64,000 nt of DNA from an uncultured Bifidobacterium sp. GTDB lineage: Bacteria > Actinomycetota > Actinomycetes > Actinomycetales > Bifidobacteriaceae. Under the pieces are notes generated by a model. It was not told the DNA's origin, made no database searches, and saw nothing but the letters and a program-made list of their open reading frames with translations. Positions 44,041 to 52,593 of this stretch are shown here, one piece after another. Position 1 is the stretch's first letter. Every line of letters starts with the position of its first letter. The stretch lies in NCBI RefSeq assembly GCF_949292005.1, contig NZ_CASEXV010000029.1:14751-78750 (forward strand), written 5' to 3'. The translations under genes were made by a program, and so were the position numbers.

Positions 44041-44055
44041 GATAGGAGGCGCCGC

Positions 44056-44835
44056 TCAGCCGAAGCGGCCCGAAATGTAGCGCTCCGCCTCCTCGTTCTG
44101 AGGATTGTTGAACATAGTCGTCGTATCCGCGAAATATGTGAGATGACCTGGCTCTCCAACGGCCTTGAGGTTGAAGAACGCGGTGTAGTCGGCAATCCTC
44201 GCGGCCTGCTGCATGTTGTGCGTGACGATCACTATGGTGTACTCGCTTTTGAGCTCGTTGATGAGGTCCTCGACGGCAAGCGTGGATATGGGGTCGAGCG
44301 CGGAGCACGGCTCATCCATCAGAAGCACCTGGGGATGCACCGCCACCGCCCTGGCGATGCACAGACGTTGCTGCTGTCCACCTGAAAGTCCGGTGCCGGG
44401 TTTGTCCAGACGATCCTTGACCTCGTTCCACAGATTCGCGCCGCGCAGGGCCCACTCCACCAGATCGTCGGCGTCCGACGCGCTCAGCCGCCGGTTGTTG
44501 AGCCTGATCCCCGCAAGAACGTTCTCGCGGATGGACATGGTCGGGAACGGGTTGGGCCGTTGGAAGACCATGCCGACGTCCCTGCGCACGGCCACAGGGT
44601 CGACGTCCTTGGCGTACAGGTTGCGTCCCTCAAGCAGGACCTCGCCTTTGACATGCGCTCCCGGAATGATCTCATGCATGCGGTCGAGGGTTCGCAGAAC
44701 GGTCGATTTCCCACATCCGGACGGTCCTATGAAGGCCGTGACCTTGTCGGGCTCTATGCCGATGTTCACGTCCTCGACCGCGAGGAAATCCCCGTAGTAG
44801 ATGTTGAGATGGTTCACGTCGATACGTTGTCCCAT
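44056..44835 (-). CDS. pstB: Phosphate ABC transporter ATP-binding protein
   Basis: 259 residues. Walker A GPSGCGKSTVLRTLDRM, Q-loop RPNPFPTMSIRENV, signature GLSGGQQQRLCIARAV, Walker B VLLMDEPCSALDPIS and the switch His in IVTHNMQQAARIAD are all intact. Ends YISGRFG, the usual PstB tail. Last gene of pstSCAB, 30 bases after pstA. Confidence 0.97.
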   Translation of the reverse strand: MGQRIDVNHLNIYYGDFLAVEDVNIGIEPDKVTAFIGPSGCGKSTVLRTLDRMHEIIPGAHVKGEVLLEGRNLYAKDVDPVAVRRDVGMVFQRPNPFPTMSIRENVLAGIRLNNRRLSASDADDLVEWALRGANLWNEVKDRLDKPGTGLSGGQQQRLCIARAVAVHPQVLLMDEPCSALDPISTLAVEDLINELKSEYTIVIVTHNMQQAARIADYTAFFNLKAVGEPGHLTYFADTTTMFNNPQNEEAERYISGRFG

Positions 44836-44865
44836 GGATTTCCTCCCTGGTTGTCGATGCTGTCG

Positions 44866-45879
44866 CTAACGTTGCGTCGGTACGGCGAAGACCTTCGCCA
44901 CGAGTCTTCCGATGAGGTTCAGCAGAAGAACGATGATGATCAGCGCCAACGCCGCCGCCCACGCCCGCTCCACGGGAATGCTCGTGACGCATGACGCCCC
45001 GGCCGACGCGGGACACGTGGCGGACAGCTTGCTGTATTCCTGGTACACGTACACCGGAAGCGTGGTCATCTGCCCGGAGAACAGGTTGACGTTGGTCGAC
45101 GCGATGAAGCCGGCCGTCATAAGCAGAGGGGCCGTCTCACCGATTACACGCGCTATGGCCAGAATGACGCCGGAGACGATTCCCGGAAGGGCCGTGCGCA
45201 GAACCACTTTGGATATCGTCCTCTGCTTGGTCACGCCGAGCGCGTACGCGGCCTCGCGCAGATCGGTGGGCACGACCTTGAGCATCTCCTCGCTCGATTT
45301 GACCACGGTCGGAATCATCAGCAGCGCCAGCGCCGCGGACCCTTCAAAGCCGTTTATCGTTCCGGGCCCGAACAAGACCGCGAACATCGAGAAGGCGAAC
45401 AGGCCCGCGACTATGGATGGAATGCCGCTCATCACGTCGACCATCAGCGAGATCGCCCTGGAAAGCCCTCCGCGCCTGGAGTACTCGATGAGGAACACGG
45501 CGCACATCAGCCCGATCGGCACCGAGATCACCATGGCCCCGAGCGTCACCTCGAGCGTTCCGATGATGGCATGGAGAATGCCCCCGTACCCGCCGGATGG
45601 CGTCTGCCTGCCGCCTACGACACCGGTCATGTTGTATGACAGGAAGTTGAGGTTCAATCGCGTGACGCCCCTGCTGATTGTGGTCCATAGAACCGACACA
45701 AGCGGGATGAGCGCGACGACGAAGGCGAGCGTGATCAGGCACGCCATCACCGCGCTGCGCCTTTTCCTGGCCGCCATGTGCGAGCGCGTGGGTGCGAACT
45801 TCGCGAAGTCGATGTCCGGAGCCGAATCGCGCGTCCCCATGGCTGCGGTGGAATCGTCGAATGATGTGTCCCCGCTCAT
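44866..45879 (-). CDS. pstA: Phosphate ABC transporter permease
   Basis: 337 residues, six helices. An N-terminal hydrophilic stretch of ~50 residues precedes the first helix (VMACLITLAFVVALIPLVSV). The EAA-type loop is DLREAAYALGVTKQRTISKVVLRTALPG-like (LREAAYALGVTKQRTISK). ATG at 45877-45879 overlaps the pstC stop by 3 bases (ATGA). The longer open frame upstream is antisense-like and not used. Confidence 0.95.
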   Translation of the reverse strand: MSGDTSFDDSTAAMGTRDSAPDIDFAKFAPTRSHMAARKRRSAVMACLITLAFVVALIPLVSVLWTTISRGVTRLNLNFLSYNMTGVVGGRQTPSGGYGGILHAIIGTLEVTLGAMVISVPIGLMCAVFLIEYSRRGGLSRAISLMVDVMSGIPSIVAGLFAFSMFAVLFGPGTINGFEGSAALALLMIPTVVKSSEEMLKVVPTDLREAAYALGVTKQRTISKVVLRTALPGIVSGVILAIARVIGETAPLLMTAGFIASTNVNLFSGQMTTLPVYVYQEYSKLSATCPASAGASCVTSIPVERAWAAALALIIIVLLLNLIGRLVAKVFAVPTQR

Positions 45880-46832
45880 TGGGCGCTCACTTTCTCGGTG
45901 ATCTTCCGGGCCGCGAAGTTGACCAGGAAGGTTATGAGGAACAGCACAAGTCCCGTGCCGATCAGAGTGGATACGCCGAGGCTGTCGGCTTCGGGGTATT
46001 GGGCGGCTATGTTGGCCGCTATCGTCTGGTTCTGAGAGGCCCAGAGAAGCCGCACCGAGTACAGCATCCCCGGCGAAAGGATCATAAGGACGGCCATCGT
46101 CTCCCCCAAGGCACGGCCCAGTCCAAGCATCGAGGCGGAGATGATTCCCGATCGCCCGAAGGGCAGCACGGCGAGACGAATCATCTCCCACTTCGTGGCG
46201 CCCAACGCCAACGCGGCCTCCTCCTGCAAACGCGGTGTCTGGAGGAAGATGTCACGAGACATGGAGGTGATGATCGGCAAGATCATCACGGCCAGAACCA
46301 CCGACACCGTCGCCACCGTCCGCGGAGGAGTGGCGGAGGGACCTTGGAAAAGGGGAATCCATCCAAGATAGGTGGCCACCCAATTCCAGAAGGGCGCGAT
46401 GGCCGGCACCAGAACTATGCCTCCCCATAATCCGTAGACGACGGAGGGAATCGCGGCCAGAAGATCGACCACATAGCTCAGAACCGTGGCCACGCGGCGC
46501 GGCGCGTAATGGGATATGAACAGCGCGATTCCGATGGCGACGAAGAAGGCGATCGCCAGTGCGAGCGCGGACACCAGCACGGTGCCGAAGACCATGGGAC
46601 CGACGTACTGCCAGAAATTATGCGACCGTCCACCGGTGAAGGACTCAATGGTCCGCGAGTTTGCGGTCTGATCGCCTCCGATAAGCGGCCATGCGCGGAA
46701 CAGAAGGAACAGCGCCACTGCGGCGAGGACAACCAGTATGAGAATACCGCTGGCGTAGGCCACCCCCCGGAAGACCCTGTCCGCGACGCGTCCATCCGAC
46801 CCGGATGGCGGCTGCGTGTCTTGCGAACTCAC
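45876..46832 (-). CDS. pstC: Phosphate ABC transporter permease
   Basis: 318 residues with six helices (GILILVVLAAVALFLLFRAW at about 30). Periplasmic loop GPMVFGTVLVSALALAIAFF, then AIPSVVYGLWG and the EAA loop QEEAALALGATKWEMIRLAV. Forms the channel with PstA. Starts 180 bases after pstS, with a strong hairpin in the gap. Confidence 0.95.
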   Translation of the reverse strand: MSSQDTQPPSGSDGRVADRVFRGVAYASGILILVVLAAVALFLLFRAWPLIGGDQTANSRTIESFTGGRSHNFWQYVGPMVFGTVLVSALALAIAFFVAIGIALFISHYAPRRVATVLSYVVDLLAAIPSVVYGLWGGIVLVPAIAPFWNWVATYLGWIPLFQGPSATPPRTVATVSVVLAVMILPIITSMSRDIFLQTPRLQEEAALALGATKWEMIRLAVLPFGRSGIISASMLGLGRALGETMAVLMILSPGMLYSVRLLWASQNQTIAANIAAQYPEADSLGVSTLIGTGLVLFLITFLVNFAARKITEKVSAQ

Positions 46833-46916
46833 ATGCTCTCCTTATTTTCTGGTGGGACGGAACCCGTCGAACCCCCTCGCCGGCACCGGCCCTATTCCAT
46901 CGCAACAACGATTCTA

Positions 46917-46956
46917 GCGGCCCGCGCTCCACGATATGCCGCGGAGCGCGGGCCGC
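46917..46956 (-). terminator. Hairpin between pstS and pstC
   Basis: Perfect 14-bp stem (GCGGCCCGCGCTCC / GGAGCGCGGGCCGC) with a 12-base loop in the pstS-pstC gap. Without a T-run it may act as a partial terminator or RNA-stabilising structure that raises pstS over pstCAB. Confidence 0.55.
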
Positions 46957-47012
46957 GGATCGACGCGAATCGGATGGCCGATGAAGCAAACCATCCAATC
47001 CGCGCCGCGAAC

Positions 47013-48134
47013 TCACTTCACGCTGATGGCCGATATCGACTTGGTGACCTTCGCCCGCAGCGTGTCACTCATGGGAGCGGACCCCGCGTTGTCGGCCGCG
47101 GTCTGCTGCCCTTCCTCACTGACCACATAGGTGAGCCAGGACTTGACGAACGCCGCGGTCTTGGAGTCCTTGTAGGCGGGGCACACGATGTCGTACGACA
47201 CCAGAACCACGGGGTAGGCGCCGGAGGCCGTCGTGGTGTGGTCGAGTTTGACGACCACGCGGTTCTTCTGCGTCGCCGAGCTGTCAAGCGGAGACGCGTC
47301 CACGACCTTGGCCGCGGCCTTCGCCGAGTACGGCACATAGGAGTTTCCGACCTTCACGGACACGGTTCCCAAGCTTCCCGCCTTCGATGCGTCGGCATAG
47401 CCGATGGTGCCGTTCGCCTGCCCGACGGTGCTGATCACGCCATCCGTGCCCTTGGCTCCCTGCCCTACGTTGTTGGGCCAGTTCTCTCCGACCTCATAGG
47501 GCCACGCGCTTCCGCCCGCGTCCTTCACGTAGCTGAGGAAGTTCTTGGTGGTTCCCGACTTGTCGGAGCGATGGACAACCGTGATCGCGGTGTCGGGAAG
47601 ATCGACGCCGGCGTTCTGCTTGGCGATGGCCGAGTCGTTCCACTTGGTAATCTTGCCATTGAAGATCTTCGCAATGGTCGCGGCGTCGAGCTTGAGATGC
47701 TTGCCCTTGCCGGAGATGCCCTTGAGGTTGAACACGATGGCGATGGGCGATATGTAGACGGGAATGTCGAACGCGGTTCCCGACGCGCACACGCTGGAGG
47801 ACTGCGTGACCTGATCGTCGCTCAGAGCGGCGTCGGATCCGGCCCACGCGGTCGCACCCGTGAGGAACGTTGTCACGCCCGCTCCGGAACCCGTCGGATT
47901 GTAGGCGACGGTGGCCTTGGAATTCTTTGCCGTGTATCCGGCGATCCACGCCTCCACCGCCGACTCCTGGGCGCTTGATCCGGCCCCTTGGTATTCGCCA
48001 CTGATCGTCGAGGTGCTGGACGTCGAATCCGTCGACGTCGAGGCTGCTGTGTTGTCGCCGCACGCGGCGAGCGAAGCCATCATGGCCAGGCCGGATGCCA
48101 CTGCGATCGAACGAACGAGGACATTCTTGCGCAT
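47013..48134 (-). CDS. pstS: Phosphate-binding lipoprotein
   Basis: 373 residues. Signal peptide with lipobox LAAC (LAMMASLAACGDN), Ser/Thr linker, then the PstS fold: YQGAGSSAQESAVEAWIAGY, YNPTGSGAGVTTFLTGATAW, DAALSDDQV, VVHRSDKSGTTKNFLSYV and DGVISTVGQANGTIGYADAS. It captures phosphate outside the membrane for PstCAB. A PHO-box-like repeat sits about 190 bases upstream and a dyad about 23 bases upstream of the start. Confidence 0.97.
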   Translation of the reverse strand: MRKNVLVRSIAVASGLAMMASLAACGDNTAASTSTDSTSSTSTISGEYQGAGSSAQESAVEAWIAGYTAKNSKATVAYNPTGSGAGVTTFLTGATAWAGSDAALSDDQVTQSSSVCASGTAFDIPVYISPIAIVFNLKGISGKGKHLKLDAATIAKIFNGKITKWNDSAIAKQNAGVDLPDTAITVVHRSDKSGTTKNFLSYVKDAGGSAWPYEVGENWPNNVGQGAKGTDGVISTVGQANGTIGYADASKAGSLGTVSVKVGNSYVPYSAKAAAKVVDASPLDSSATQKNRVVVKLDHTTTASGAYPVVLVSYDIVCPAYKDSKTAAFVKSWLTYVVSEEGQQTAADNAGSAPMSDTLRAKVTKSISAISVK

Positions 48135-48156
48135 AATCTGCTTTCCCTCTTGTCAT

Positions 48157-48179
48157 ACCGTACGCACCTATCGTACGGT
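48157..48179. promoter_or_regulatory. 8+8 inverted repeat in the pstS leader
   Basis: ACCGTACG-CACCTAT-CGTACGGT: perfect repeat with 7-base spacer, ending 23 bases before the pstS start. An operator or a 5'-UTR hairpin near the RBS are both possible. Confidence 0.4.
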
Positions 48180-48320
48180 TCGTCTCTGTTATCCTTCAAC
48201 GGCGATATGACCGCCCGTGCGCCCACCGACCATGGCCATACCGGCCACCGCCATCGACCACGACGCACTGTGGTTCGTGACATCTCCAGACTAGGAAGGG
48301 ATGGCGGGCGGATATGCCGA

Positions 48321-48342
48321 TTGAGGTGAACGGACGATGAAC
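48321..48342 (-). promoter_or_regulatory. PHO-box-like direct repeat
   Basis: On the minus strand GTTCATCGTCC is followed directly by GTTCACCTCAA, two 11-base units with the GTTCAYC core. This is the unit length and core of the PhoP box of streptomycetes and the RegX3-type site. It lies in the gap between the response regulator and pstS, upstream of pstS. Confidence 0.6.
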
Positions 48343-48379
48343 ACTTGTGCCCGGAACGCTCCCCGCCGACCACAAGAGG

Positions 48380-49087
48380 TTATTGGGGGTCGTCGATCTT
48401 GTACCCGAGTCCCCTGACGGTGGTGAGTATGACGGGATGCGCGGGGTCCCGCTCAATCTTCGAACGGATTCTTTTGACATGCACGTCCAACGTCTTGGTG
48501 TCGCCGACGTAATCCGACCCCCACACGCGGTCGATGAGCTGATGACGGGTCATCACGCGGCCTTTGTTGCGAAGCAGATACTCAAGAAGCTCGAACTCCT
48601 TGAGGGGGAAGAAAACGACCGAGCCGTCGACCAGAACCTCATGCTGCCCCACCTGCATCGACACCCTCGAACAGACAAGGGGAAGGTTCCCGTCCGCATC
48701 CTCCTCCAATGCCACGGATGTGGAGGAGTTCCTGCGGAGAACGGCCCGTATCCGCGCCAGAAGCTCACGGAAGGAATACGGCTTGGTCACATAGTCGTCG
48801 GCCCCGATCTCCAATCCGACGACCTTGTCGATCTCCGTGCTTTTGGCGGTGAGCATGATGATGGGAACGCGACTCTGCTCCCGGATGCGCCGGCACAGGG
48901 ATATCCCGTCGATGCCCGGAAGCATGAGATCGAGCACGACAATGTCGATCCCGCCTCGTGTGAAAAGCTCCAACCCCTCCTCGCCCGTCTCCGCTGCGTC
49001 CACCTCGTAGCCCTCGCGGGTGAGCTGGTATGCCAGTGGCGCCCGATACGACTCCTCATCCTCCACTATCAACACACGCGTCACCAT
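48380..49087 (-). CDS. regX3: OmpR-family response regulator (PhoP/RegX3-like)
   Basis: 235 residues: receiver domain (about 1-115, phosphoacceptor Asp in VVLDLMLPGIDG, Thr/Lys in LTAKSTEIDKV) and a winged-helix DNA-binding domain (about 140-230, LKEFELLEYLLRNKGRVMTR and TLDVHVKRIRSKIERD). The ATG at 49085-49087 (MVTRVLIVEDEE) has GGAAGGA 7 bases upstream. Two bases after the kinase gene; together with pstS nearby it is the phosphate-starvation system. Confidence 0.92.
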   Translation of the reverse strand: MVTRVLIVEDEESYRAPLAYQLTREGYEVDAAETGEEGLELFTRGGIDIVVLDLMLPGIDGISLCRRIREQSRVPIIMLTAKSTEIDKVVGLEIGADDYVTKPYSFRELLARIRAVLRRNSSTSVALEEDADGNLPLVCSRVSMQVGQHEVLVDGSVVFFPLKEFELLEYLLRNKGRVMTRHQLIDRVWGSDYVGDTKTLDVHVKRIRSKIERDPAHPVILTTVRGLGYKIDDPQ

Positions 49088-49089
49088 CG

Positions 49090-50484
49090 TCAAATCCTTC
49101 CCCGATCAGATCCGTCGGTCGTCCTATTCGAATTCTCCAGACCCGGATCGTCCTGACCAAGGCTCCCCGAAGTCGAAGTCCCATCGTCCACGGCCCTCTT
49201 GCCACGGTCCGAAACATCGCCATGCTGGTCCGCCGAAGGAACGGGAGACTCGGGGAGCTCGATCGTGAACGTCGAGCCCTCTCCCTCCTTCGACCAGACC
49301 GAAATCCTGCCGCCGCATTCCTGCACGCAGTGCTTCACGATGGACAACCCCAGACCGGACCCCCCGGTGGCACGGGACCGCGCAGGATCCACTCTGTAGA
49401 AACGTTCGAATATTCTGCCCAAGGATTCCTGCGGTATTCCTATTCCACGGTCGACCACACGGATGGACGCCGTGCCCTGACCCCCCGACACGGCGACCTC
49501 GACAACCGATCCCGACGGCGAGTACCTTACGGCGTTCTCGACCAGATTCTTGACGGCGACGGTAAGTGCCTCACGGTCGGCCATGACCAGATGGTCCCTG
49601 CCAGAATGTTCGACGTCCTCGTCGCCATCCACCGAAACCCGGACGTCCGTCCCCTTGTCCTTCGCCTGGACGACGGTCCGTCTCACCGCGTCGTTCACGA
49701 CATTCATCACCGACGTGGGAACAACCTCCACAATGGGATCGGCGATATCAGCCCGCTGCACATCGATCAGCCGGCCGACCAACTCCACCAGGCGGGCCGA
49801 CTCCGTTGACACCCTCGACGAGAAATACCGCACCGCGTCCGAATCGTCGGCGGCGTCGTGGATCGTCTCCGCCAGCAGGGATATGGCTCCCGCGGGCGTC
49901 TTGAGCTCGTGGGACACGTTGGTGACGAAATCACGGCGCAGGGATTCGAATCGTCTACGTTCCGTGATGTCCCTGACGAACATGACATAGATTCCGTCAC
50001 CCACTCGGGCGACACGCACCCGGAGATAAGTGAGCGCCGACGCGGGGACTTCGCCGGGCGACACGCCCCTGCCTGTGGAGGGCGCGGACGGGCCGGCACC
50101 ACCGACACCCTTCAGTCCAATCTCCCGTTCCCGCGTCCGGCCATCCTCAACGACCTGAGAAAGCATGGTCAGAAGATCGGGCGCGACCAGTCTGCCGCCA
50201 TGTCTGATGGGAAGCGATTCAGACTGGGCGCTCGCATAGGAGATCAGACCTGTGGCACCGACGATGACCACGGCGTCCGGCATCGCCTCGACCAATCCAC
50301 GCACCGTCGACGACAGAACGAGTTCCTCCGGACGGAAGCCATCCGGCCCAGCCGAACGGCCGTCCACCGCGTCCACAACGCGACGGCCGGCATGCGACCC
50401 CCGTCGGAAGAGGATCACGATGACCATGCACAGCGCGGTGCCAAGCGCCACTCCGGCGACCATAGGGCCAACGATGACATCCAT
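49090..50484 (-). CDS. senX3: Sensor histidine kinase (PhoR/SenX3-like)
   Basis: 464 residues: N-terminal membrane helix (about 5-25), PAS-like region (about 65-190; ISYASAQSESLPIRHGG), HisKA with the phosphoacceptor His in DFVTNVSHELKTPAG, then HATPase_c with N box NLVENAVRYSP, DRGIGIPQESLGRIFERFYR and GGSGLGLSIVKHCV. A single helix with a PAS domain and no large periplasmic loop is the SenX3 arrangement. First gene of the kinase-regulator pair. Confidence 0.92.
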   Translation of the reverse strand: MDVIVGPMVAGVALGTALCMVIVILFRRGSHAGRRVVDAVDGRSAGPDGFRPEELVLSSTVRGLVEAMPDAVVIVGATGLISYASAQSESLPIRHGGRLVAPDLLTMLSQVVEDGRTREREIGLKGVGGAGPSAPSTGRGVSPGEVPASALTYLRVRVARVGDGIYVMFVRDITERRRFESLRRDFVTNVSHELKTPAGAISLLAETIHDAADDSDAVRYFSSRVSTESARLVELVGRLIDVQRADIADPIVEVVPTSVMNVVNDAVRRTVVQAKDKGTDVRVSVDGDEDVEHSGRDHLVMADREALTVAVKNLVENAVRYSPSGSVVEVAVSGGQGTASIRVVDRGIGIPQESLGRIFERFYRVDPARSRATGGSGLGLSIVKHCVQECGGRISVWSKEGEGSTFTIELPESPVPSADQHGDVSDRGKRAVDDGTSTSGSLGQDDPGLENSNRTTDGSDRGRI

Positions 50485-50588
50485 GTGGCTTCACGCTCCT
50501 CGGCATAGTGCGGCGACCGATCCTCCGTCAGCCACCATACCCGCGTCGGCCGGCGATAACCCCGAGGTCATCAAGAGTTCGCCCAGCG

Positions 50589-51314
50589 TTAACCACGGAT
50601 GCCGCAGGTCCCTCCCGGAATCCAACGACGCGTTATGTCGACCGCCACCGAGGCCGCGGTGTTTGCGAACCGCGACACGTCGAAATCCGCGAACTCCTCA
50701 TAATCGGTGTCCGCGTTGTCGCTGAGACCGCGAATGACAAGAACGGGCACATCGTTCCTCGCCGCCACATGCGCCACAGCAGCGCCCTCCATCTCCACCG
50801 CATCGGCATGCGTCTGCTCACGTGCGGATTCACGAAGTTCATCGGTGTCGACGAAACGGTTCCCCGAGGCGATGACGCCCGCGATATGAACGATTCCATG
50901 GTCGGAGAGCACCTCGTCCGCGACTTCCAGCAGACTTTCGTCACTGTGGAACTCCGCCGTCCCGGGTTTCCACTGGCCGACCAGCCTCATATCGGTGTCG
51001 AGATATCGCAACGTCCGCCCCAGAACCACATCATTGACGTGCAGGGATGGGTTGAGGTTGCCTGCTATTCCCGAAAAGATGACCGCGTCGGGATGGTACC
51101 CGTCGATGAGGTGCTGCGTGGTCGCGGCGGCGTTCACCAGTCCCATGCCTCCCACCGTCACCGCGAGACGCACCGAACCACCATCGTTCGTCTCCAGCGT
51201 GCCGACCGTGACATCGACCCCAGCGCCTGAATGCGTCACCGCGCCGCTGAGCGAACCGCATATCAACGCGGTCTCCTCCTCAAGCGCCCCAATGATGGCA
51301 ATCGTCCCCGCCAT
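50589..51314 (-). CDS. mtnN: MTA/SAH nucleosidase
   Basis: 241-residue purine nucleosidase acting on methylthioadenosine and S-adenosylhomocysteine, removing adenine. Landmarks: IAIIGALEEETALICGSL, VTVGGMGLVNAAATTQHLID, FSGIAGNL, DAVEMEGAAVAHVA (catalytic Glu) and VIRGLSDNADTDYEEF with the proton-donor Asp. The ATG at 51312-51314 has AAAGGA 5 bases upstream. Lies 20 bases after the DAHP synthase gene and is probably cotranscribed. Confidence 0.94.
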   Translation of the reverse strand: MAGTIAIIGALEEETALICGSLSGAVTHSGAGVDVTVGTLETNDGGSVRLAVTVGGMGLVNAAATTQHLIDGYHPDAVIFSGIAGNLNPSLHVNDVVLGRTLRYLDTDMRLVGQWKPGTAEFHSDESLLEVADEVLSDHGIVHIAGVIASGNRFVDTDELRESAREQTHADAVEMEGAAVAHVAARNDVPVLVIRGLSDNADTDYEEFADFDVSRFANTAASVAVDITRRWIPGGTCGIRG

Positions 51315-51333
51315 GTCCATCCTTTCCTTCATC

Positions 51334-52593
51334 TCATCTCCAGCGCCTCACGGAAACCGCCGAGGCCAGCTCTCTGAGCAGAACCACTGTGTCGTCCCAG
51401 GACAGGCACCTGTCCGTGATCGACTGCCCATACACCAGCTGTTCCAAGGGTGCAGCCTTCTGGTTCCCTCCCACGATGAAGCTTTCCATCATGACGCCCG
51501 ATATCCCTTTTTCCCCGGCGGCGATCCGCGACGCGATATCTCTGACCACCTGCGCCTGACGGTGCTCGTCCTTGCCGGAATTACCATGCGAGCAATCGAT
51601 AACCAGGCCATGGGCGGCCGCGGAGTCCGCAGGCATCTCCGCACGGATGGCGGCCATCGCGGCGGACACCGATTTCGCGTCGTAATTAGGGCCATGAATG
51701 GATCCGCGAAGAACCACATGACAGTCCGGATTGCCAAGCGTCTCAACCGAGCAGGCGCGGCCTCGATGGTCGATTCCGAAGAAGGCGTGGCGCTGGGCAG
51801 CCGCGTAACAGCCATTGATGGCGGCCTTCACCGAACCGTCGGTGGCGTTTTTGAATCCCACCGGCATGGACAGCCCGCTGGCAAGCTGGCGATGGATCTG
51901 GGATTCGGTGTTGCGCGCGCCGATCGCGCCCCAGCTGATCGTATCGGCCAGATATTGCGGGGAGGTGGGCTCCAAAAACTCAGTCGCGGTCGGCAGCCCC
52001 TTGTCGAGGACCCCCAGCAGGATGCGACGCGCGAGCAGAAGCCCCTTGGTGATGCGATGACTCCCGTCGATGTCGGGGTCGTTAATCAGACCCTTCCATC
52101 CGATTGTGGTTCTGGGCTTCTCGAAGTACACGCGCATGACGATCATCAGACGGTCTCCAAGCTCCTCACGGAGCGCCGCCAATCGTGATGCGTAGTCCAG
52201 AGCGGCTCGCGGGTCGTGGACCGAACATGGTCCGACGATCACCAGAAGGCGATCATCCTGCCCATAGAGGCAGGCGCGAATCTCATCGCGCGAATAGGCC
52301 ACCGTCTCCTGCGCCTGATGCGACATGGACAACTCGGTGAGCACCTCGGCTGGCGTGGGCAGCGGCTCAAGCTCAAGCACGCGCCTATTGACGATGCGGC
52401 TGACGCCGACCTCATCCTCCCAACGCGGAACATCCGTGGCCACCAACGGGTTCTTCCCCTCGGACATCGCCCGATGGATGGCGCGCAGCTCCTCGGGGGT
52501 GTTAAGCGCCGCGACCGGAATGCACGTGTCCGATGTGCGGTTCGGATCCTTCGGCATATTCGTGGCCGAATCACGTTTGCCGTCGGTGGTCAT
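51334..52593 (-). CDS. aroG: DAHP synthase, class I (copy 1)
   Basis: 419 residues; condenses phosphoenolpyruvate and erythrose 4-phosphate, first step of the shikimate pathway. PEP/metal site motifs: VGPCSVHDPRAALDYA, RVYFEKPRTTIGWKGLINDP, WGAIGARNTESQIHR, SGLSMPVGFKNATDGSV and DCSHGNSGKDEHRQ. It has an N-terminal extension of ~120 residues longer than copy 2. Its ATG overlaps the stop of copy 2 by one base (TGATG), so the two are coupled. Confidence 0.95.
   Translation of the reverse strand: MTTDGKRDSATNMPKDPNRTSDTCIPVAALNTPEELRAIHRAMSEGKNPLVATDVPRWEDEVGVSRIVNRRVLELEPLPTPAEVLTELSMSHQAQETVAYSRDEIRACLYGQDDRLLVIVGPCSVHDPRAALDYASRLAALREELGDRLMIVMRVYFEKPRTTIGWKGLINDPDIDGSHRITKGLLLARRILLGVLDKGLPTATEFLEPTSPQYLADTISWGAIGARNTESQIHRQLASGLSMPVGFKNATDGSVKAAINGCYAAAQRHAFFGIDHRGRACSVETLGNPDCHVVLRGSIHGPNYDAKSVSAAMAAIRAEMPADSAAAHGLVIDCSHGNSGKDEHRQAQVVRDIASRIAAGEKGISGVMMESFIVGGNQKAAPLEQLVYGQSITDRCLSWDDTVVLLRELASAVSVRRWR

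Noticed and set aside
43886..44055. Possible purine riboswitch before the NCS2 permease
   Set aside because: Searched by eye for the purine aptamer junction; no conserved P1-P3 core was seen, and the only hairpin belongs to pstB.
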